A DNA stretch of 64,000 nt, from NCBI RefSeq assembly GCF_002878395.1, contig NW_025857900.1, positions 187,660 to 251,659 on the forward strand. The letters are read 5' to 3'. This DNA comes from Capsicum annuum (taxonomy: Eukaryota > Streptophyta > Magnoliopsida > Solanales > Solanaceae). Positions within the stretch are counted from its first letter, which is position 1. Every line of letters starts with the position of its first letter. The position numbers and the translations under genes were made by a program. Below the pieces are notes generated by a model. It had not been told where the DNA came from and made no database searches. It saw only the letters and a program-made list of their open reading frames with translations. Positions 57,833-64,000 of the stretch are shown here, piece after piece.

Positions 57833-60351
57833 TGTAATACCCCAAACTTTTCTAGATTAAATTCATTCCTAAAATGTTCAGTGATAGCTTCCAAAATGAA
57901 TAATATTTATTACATATGGAATTTTCAAGATTTCGACTTTCCATTGTGTGGTAAATTGAATAAGCTTTTCATCGATACCAAATTTACCTAAATATGACAC
58001 TCAGTTAAGAAGTTAGAGCATTTTTAAGTTGACGGTGTGCCACCTGGACTCTTAGCACAATGCGGAAAAGGAAAAAATGGTAATTGTCATGTTTCAGTGG
58101 ACCTCTACAATATTGGCGCATCGCAGAGAGGTCCACTTTCCCATTTGTCAATTTTCAGTAGTCCAACGATTTAGTAGCACGTGTACCGCAGGCCAAAAGG
58201 GCATTTCTATAGGGCACCGCAATGGTAGTACATCGCGTTGAAGTTCCAGGTCCCAATTATCAAAATACAGTGGGACAATATGATAGCTCCGTATTGCGGA
58301 GACCCCTAATTTACCAGTCGTCAAATTCTAGAGAGCCATCGCTATAGTGGTGCGTCACGGTGGCCCACTAAATTGGGACCACAATTCATTTTTTTAGTTT
58401 TGTTTTCAAAAAGGGTATTTTGGATAGTTCCCAAGCCCCCAATTCCATCCAAACACAAGATTTAAGCCTATTACAAGTATTTTATGCTTATATTCATCAA
58501 AGTTTCACTCAAGCAAAATCCTAAGCTTCAACATTCAACTTTAAGAATCCCTAAGATTTCACCATTCTTTTCCGAAATCAATTTAAGATTCAAAGTTCCA
58601 AATTCAAGAATTCCAAGAATCATCATTCAAGAGCACAAATAGAATCCTAAAAGCAAACTTGTTCATCTAGTTCATTATCCAAGGTATGTGAGGTTTTGAA
58701 CAAGGATAAACCTTTCATCCTTATGCCCAAAATTTAATTTTGATTTCAATTTTTCTGAATATTCTATGATTCCCATGAAATGCAAGTTAGGGTTGATACC
58801 CAAATCCTCATTATTTTAGTTTATGATATTTAAGGCTCCAATTGCAAGAAATTTACATATATATTCATGTTTGAAATTATAAGATTCATATTATAAGTTA
58901 TATACCTTTATCTTGACTGAGATTGTTGAAAGCTTTTAAGATGATTATTGAGCATGAAGTTTAAATCTGATTATTGATGTAATTATTGATGCATTAAAGC
59001 TTTATACTCTGAGTCCTAAGTACTATTGATGATTTTATAAGGAGATTATGATCTTAAGTGCTATTGAAAAGTTTTTATTAGTGCTTTCAAAAGCAAAGAT
59101 TGATATTTTGATCCTAAGCTAAGATAGGAATCCACATTATTCATACGGTTTATGATTTATAACAAAGAGAAGGATAATTGGTTTTAATTATGAACCTTCA
59201 TGCTATTTTCAGGTAGATTTCCTAAAAGTTCTGAGTAATAAGTATAGGAGTAGTATTTAGCACTAAGTTGGGTATGATTCCAAGGTCTCATGCCCCAGAA
59301 CTTCGAGCCACCGTAGGTTTTAAATGCCCATATTGGTCTAAAATAGTGACTATTTAAGTTGTGGTTCTATTCCGATGGCAAGGATAGAATAAATCTCCCC
59401 AACGTGGGTAAAACATTGGACTCCATGTCAGCTCACATGGTTTATGTCAGTTAGAAGAACCTCCCGAAAGAAGTCCCCTACTCTTAAACCATTCTATTGG
59501 TTTAAAGCCTTCAGATAAAGTATTTTCCTTACAACTTAATGATAATGATTTTCCAAATAGTTTCTCATAAAAAAATAACAAAAAGATTTTTCAAATGTAA
59601 GTGTAAACGCTCACAAAGCTTACTCAGATTATGCTTTACTGAAAGATATTAGTTTCAGATTTCAGATTTAAAGAGTGAGATCTTTCTACACTTAGACAGT
59701 ATGATTTAAAGTATGATTTGTTACTCATGATCTTCAGTATTTCAGATATTCCAGTTTATGTGAGTTATTTACATTTAGTATGCATTGTTTTACAAACTAT
59801 GATGATTGTTATTATATTTTACCTATGCATTCACCCCATATACTCAGTACATCCTCAAAGTACTGATCCACATATATGTTTATGTGTTATATTGTCTCAT
59901 AATGTAGGTATCAGCTCAGTTGTAGAACGCATACCATATTTAGAGAGTCTGCAACTTCCAGTCAGCAGGTGATAAGTCCTCTTAATTCAAGGGCTCGAGT
60001 CAGTCATACAGTTTGAGCAATATTTTATTTTTCTTTTTTCAGTCATATTGATTAGGGATAGTTGTGGGTTATGTCCCAGCTACCTATAGTTAATACTAGT
60101 AGAGGCTTCATAGACAGTCAGTCGAGTTAAGGTATTTGATTCCAAATTTATTTGTAAAAGAAGGGTTGTAATTATTTTAATTTAGTTTGGCATTGATCAA
60201 ATTTAGAAAGGAGTTATCCTCAGCTTATTTAATTTAGATTTATATATTTTATTCAGCTGCTTATGAGTTATGCCAGTAGAAGGGTTAGCTTGGGATCACT
60301 TGTCGTTCTAAGCACCGTGTGACGTCTCGGTATCATTTTTGGGGCGTTACA
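57833..60351 (+). repeat. Gypsy-E 3' LTR
   Basis: 2519 bp, TGTAATACCCCAAAC...GGGGCGTTACA, aligned with 51417-54019. Its hairpin cluster lies at 58040-58366. Confidence 0.92.
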
Positions 60352-61059
60352 AAAGTTTATCAAGACGTCTAAAAATAAAAATAACAACTGGGCAATTGAT
60401 AAATAAGAAAAAATTACAAAAGAATAATAAATTAAACACCAAACCATATTGAATATTGAGACAAATAATTGGTGTAATACTTTCTGCCAAGTTTTAGAAA
60501 TAAACAACTACGAATAAATATTAATCACCAAATAAGTATAAAAAGCTAAACACAATAAGTAAATGATGATGAAAGTATATGTATGATGTATTTCGATAAT
60601 ATTTGAAGGCAGAGGCTCGTTGGTGTTACAATGTTGAAAAAAAAAGGAAAAAAATAAGACAATAAAAGAGAAAGGAGAGTGGTTCAACTGGGAAACTTGC
60701 CCACCGGTGACAAACTTTGGTGAGGTAGTAGAGGAAGAAGTGGAAAAAAGGGGAAAGAGTAAAGAGAGGGCGATACTAGTGGTGTTGCTAGAACCTCGCC
60801 GATTACTATCTCTCATGAGGTAGATGCAGGAAAGAGAAGGAAAGGGAGATGGGCGACGCATGGTGAAGATGATGGAGATGCTAGTGGCTGGAGAGGGGTC
60901 ACTGAAAGTGAGCTGGCCAAAACTACAATGGTTGTGGTGGTTTGGAGAGGAAGAAAGAGTAGAGAGAGAAAATGTGGAGGGTTTGCAGCTGGTTTTGTAT
61001 GTGTTTACGTTAGTGTGTGTGGATGTGTATTTTGATTTGCATTAAAGAAAATAAGTGGC
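60352..61059. other. Unassigned sequence with purine-rich tract
   Basis: 60635-60990 is strongly purine-rich on the plus strand. Short open frames on both strands (60508-60861 minus, 60824-61045 plus) reflect this composition and match no family I know. It ends where the copia pol begins. Confidence 0.35.
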
Positions 61060-64000
61060 CCCTCATCAATTTAATGTTGGGTAATGGTAAAAACTTGGCT
61101 GTGACACATTTTGGCTCTACTTCCTTACCGTCTCGTTCAAGGCCTTTATACCTTAATAATGTTCTTTGTGTCCCTCAATTGAAAAAGAATCTTATTTTTG
61201 TTTATCAGTTATGCTCATCGAATAATGTTACTGTTAAATTCTGCCCTTTCTCATTTGTTTTAAAGAATTACGACATGAGGAAGCTTTTGGTAGTGGGAAA
61301 CTCTAGGGACAACATTTACGAGTGGACATCATTTCTTCCTGCCAAATCTTCTTTCTCTACAACAACTGCTAGTTCCACCAAACTCTCCACTATTTCATAA
61401 TGGTATTTCTGTCTTGGTCACCCTTTCTCTCCTATATAGCTTTGCAATTTACATTTGGTTGATATACCTATTAAAATAAATCCTTCTACGTTTTTTTGCA
61501 ATTCTTATAAGTGAAATAAAATGCATAAGACTCCTTTTCAAGTCTCTTCAACAAAATACATGACCTTTGGGATTTATTTATTATGATGTATGAGGACCTT
61601 TACCTTTAGATTCTCTCGATGGCTTTAAATACTGTCTCATTTTTGTGGGTCATTTTATAAAATATGTTTTGCTCTATCTTATGAAAAAGGGATCTGAAGT
61701 TGCACATATATTTCCAAAATTTAAAGCGATTGTGAAGAAAATTCTAAATCATTCTACTGTCTCATTTTACTCAGACAATGGTGGTAAATTTATCAATTTA
61801 AAGGATTTCTTTGATTCTAATGCAATCTCTCACTTTTTGACTCCTTCTCCCCACACTTCTAAACACAATGACACAACCAAAAGATAGCATATCCATATTG
61901 TTGAAACATGTTATCACTCTTTTTCATATTTCTAATCTTCCATTATCATTTTGTTATATACTTTCCAAACTATTGCATATTTGTTAAATAGAATGCCCAC
62001 TCTTTTTAAATAATGATTCCCATACTTAGAATTTTTGGATCTCTTCCAAATTATAAGAACCTTCGTGTTTTTGGTTGTGTGTGTTATCCTTGTTTGAGAC
62101 CATATGGATAAAATAAACTACAACCTCGTTCATCACCATGTGTCTTTCTTGGTTATTCTTTAAATTAAAAAGAATATAAATGCTATGATCCAGTCACTTT
62201 AAAACTTTTTATTTCATGACATGTAGATTTTGTGGAAAATGACTTTCCCTTTAAAACTATCCAACTTAGTGATGTTAGGGTGTCTGATGCTGCTATTGAC
62301 TAGTGGAATCCTTATTTCATTATTCCATCATTAAATCATTTATTGAGATCGTCAATGCACGTTTCAAGTATGAGCTCCTCACTTGATTCATCTCTCACTT
62401 TATTATCATCTAATCATGGTAGGGACTTAGTAAGAAACTCTCATCCTATGATCTCGAGCAAAGAATAATATTTATAAACCAACACAAAATTTATGCATGC
62501 ACACCCCTCTTTCTAGAACCAAAGACAACTCTCTTATCCAAGACAATGGCATGCATCAAAAGTCCCTGCCAATATGCCCAAGCATGATTTCTCTTCTTCT
62601 TCTATTCCCTTTATTGTCAAATCTATTGAATTACCTGAGCATAATTTATTGACTTACATCAAGTATGATCTAAATTCTATTTCAAGAGCATTAAATAATC
62701 CTAACTAAAAGAGATCCATGGAAGAAAAAATTCATGCATTATAGAAACAAGGCACATTCATCCCATTTATTTCAAAGTAAAAGTTAGTTGGATTTAAATG
62801 AATTTTTTGAGTCAAGATAAATTTTGATGGGACACTAAACAAATATAAATCATGTCTTGTTGCTCAAGTACTTACACAATGATCAGGTATTGATTATATT
62901 GACACCTTTTCTCTAGTTTCTAAGCACACTATAGCTTTGAGTTATTTTAACTGTAGGCATTACAAGAAATTGGACTTTACAATAATTGTCAATATTGAAT
63001 TTTTGCATGGTAAACCAACAGAAGAAGTTTATATGGCTCAACGTCAAGGTTTTGTTGACCAAACAAGGCTTACATATATCTGCAAACTCAAAAAGGCAAT
63101 GTATGGGCTTAACAGGCACCATGAGCTTGGTACTCAGCACTATGGAGTTATCTTTTAACTTTGGGTTTTCAAGTTTCTCATATTCATCATTGTATCTGCA
63201 TTTACAATTAGTAGGGCATCACTATTTACTGGGTCGTCTATGTTGATTGCTTGATTGTTACTGGGAGTAATCCTAATATTGACGATAGGTTCGTTTTGAG
63301 ACTTGGGCAATATTTCTCTATTAAAGATTTGGGATCTCTTACTTATTTTCTTGGTGTTCAAGTTGTGTAAACTTATAATGGGTTCTTCTTATCTTAGAAT
63401 AAGTATATTAATAACATAATTAACAAGACATAAATGGATGGTACGAAAGTAGTCAATACTCTCATGTCTATTGGAAATTCATTTTGACTGGAGGACAACA
63501 CACATCTTGATGATTTTATGCTCTATAGTACTGTAGTTGGCCTCTTATAGTATTTGGAATTAATAAGACCAGATGTATCTTTTCTATAAATAAGTTAGAA
63601 TAATTCTCCCATCGTTCGACTAAATCTGCAGTCAAACATATGGTTCTCTACTTAGTTGCAATGGTGAACTATAGTCTCTTTATAAATGATAATTCTCCGC
63701 TTGATCTTCCTACTTTCTCAAATGCAGATTATGTATGAAATAAGGATGACTTCTCTTCCATCGGTGCATTTTTTGTATATCTTGGTACAAATATGGTCTC
63801 TTAGAGCTCAAATAAATGATGGAGCGTAGCTAGATCATATAGTGTAGCAAAAGATCGCTTAGTTGCCTCTGCTACTACAAAGATTCAGTGGATTTAGAAC
63901 TTACTTTTTGAGATTTCTATTTCATTACCAAGGTTGACAATTGTTTACTGCTATAATTTAGGTGCCACATATACCACTTCTAATCCAGTCTTTCATTCAT
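61060..64000 (+). pseudogene. Copia-G pol: integrase, RT and RNase H (broken, runs off right edge)
   Basis: Ty1/copia pol in the Ale/Retrofit style. It opens in the pre-integrase region: YLNNVLCVPQLKKNLIFV (about 61150-61203) and CPFSFVLKN. Integrase core pieces include FYSDNGGKF-like residues (about 61760-61790). RT: a SMEEKIHAL-like stretch (about 62715), CLVAQVLTQ (about 62853), SGIDYIDTFSLVSKHT, EFLHGKPTEEVYMAQRQGFV (about 62997-63056) and CKLKKAMYGL. The catalytic YVDD is YVDC (about 63237). RNase H: NADYV..KDDFSSIGAFFVY and SRS..AKDRLVASAT-like residues (about 63720-63880). The sequence ends within the final RNase H segment (GATYTTSNPVFHS). Stops and shifts occur throughout, and protease and most of gag are missing. 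Confidence 0.88.

Larger units (their letters stand above)
51417..60351 (+). mobile_element. Gypsy-E: LTR element with no recognisable pol (LARD-like)
   Basis: Two LTRs of about 2.5-2.6 kb flank a 3813-bp interior. A primer site, a polypurine tract and LTR termini of the TGTAATACCCC type make it a relative of Tekay-A and Tekay-B, and its LTRs share their overall layout (hairpin cluster, then leader, then GTTAGCTTG near the end). No protease, RT, RNase H or integrase motif is found on either strand of the interior, so it fits the large-retrotransposon-derivative class. The flanking 5-mers, AAAAC and AAAGT, match at only three positions. Confidence 0.85.

Noticed and set aside
51412..60356. Perfect target duplication of Gypsy-E
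   Set aside because: AAAAC and AAAGT agree at only three positions in an A-rich context.
60508..60861. 117-codon minus-strand and 73-codon plus-strand open frames as genes
   Set aside because: They arise from a purine-rich tract that suppresses stops on one strand; composition is Ser/Thr/Phe or Glu/Arg/Lys and shows no family resemblance.

Overview
This is repeat-dense plant nuclear DNA with no intact host gene that I can recognise. It is a graveyard of nested transposable elements. The organism is most likely a dicot with a large, retrotransposon-rich genome. The LTR types (TGTAATACCCC...GGGGCGTTACA ends, about 2.5 kb long, Tekay/Del-like chromodomain integrases) and the copia types look like those of Solanaceae such as pepper, but that assignment is by family resemblance only.

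Layout, using names I assign here. Copia-F is a minus-strand Ty1/copia element whose gag and protease lie at 1-1110. Its probable 5' LTR lies 47 kb away, at 48592-49012. Gypsy-D is an old minus-strand gypsy-like element with LTR copies at 1621-3882 and 45124-47928; what remains of its interior is 3883-4573 and 17157-20403. Two plus-strand Tekay-like Ty3/gypsy elements sit inside Gypsy-D: Tekay-A (4574-17156) and Tekay-B (20404-45107). A solo LTR (8976-11550) with a perfect 5-bp target duplication sits in the pol of Tekay-A. Tekay-B holds a small non-autonomous LTR element, NA-C (24613-28124), and an 11.4-kb CACTA DNA transposon (29406-40827) carrying broken TNP2-like and TNPA-like genes and an antisense LINE fragment.

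To the right, 49917-50315 holds the 5' LTR and gag start of Copia-G, and the pol of what looks like the same copia family resumes at 61060 and runs off the window. Between them lie an unassigned repeat and Gypsy-E (51417-60351), which has a pair of 2.5-kb LTRs around a 3.8-kb interior with no recognisable pol.

Almost every coding region is a pseudogene with stops and frameshifts, many of the stops looking like CAG to TAG changes. Three nested insertions (solo LTR, NA-C, CACTA) can be placed to the base because removing each one plus one target-site copy rejoins the host reading frame. The most unusual unexplained signal is a cluster of short hairpins upstream of the TATA region in the LTRs of Tekay-A, Tekay-B and Gypsy-E. 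Their stems vary but pair, and the loops are regularly 8 nt and usually end in GC.
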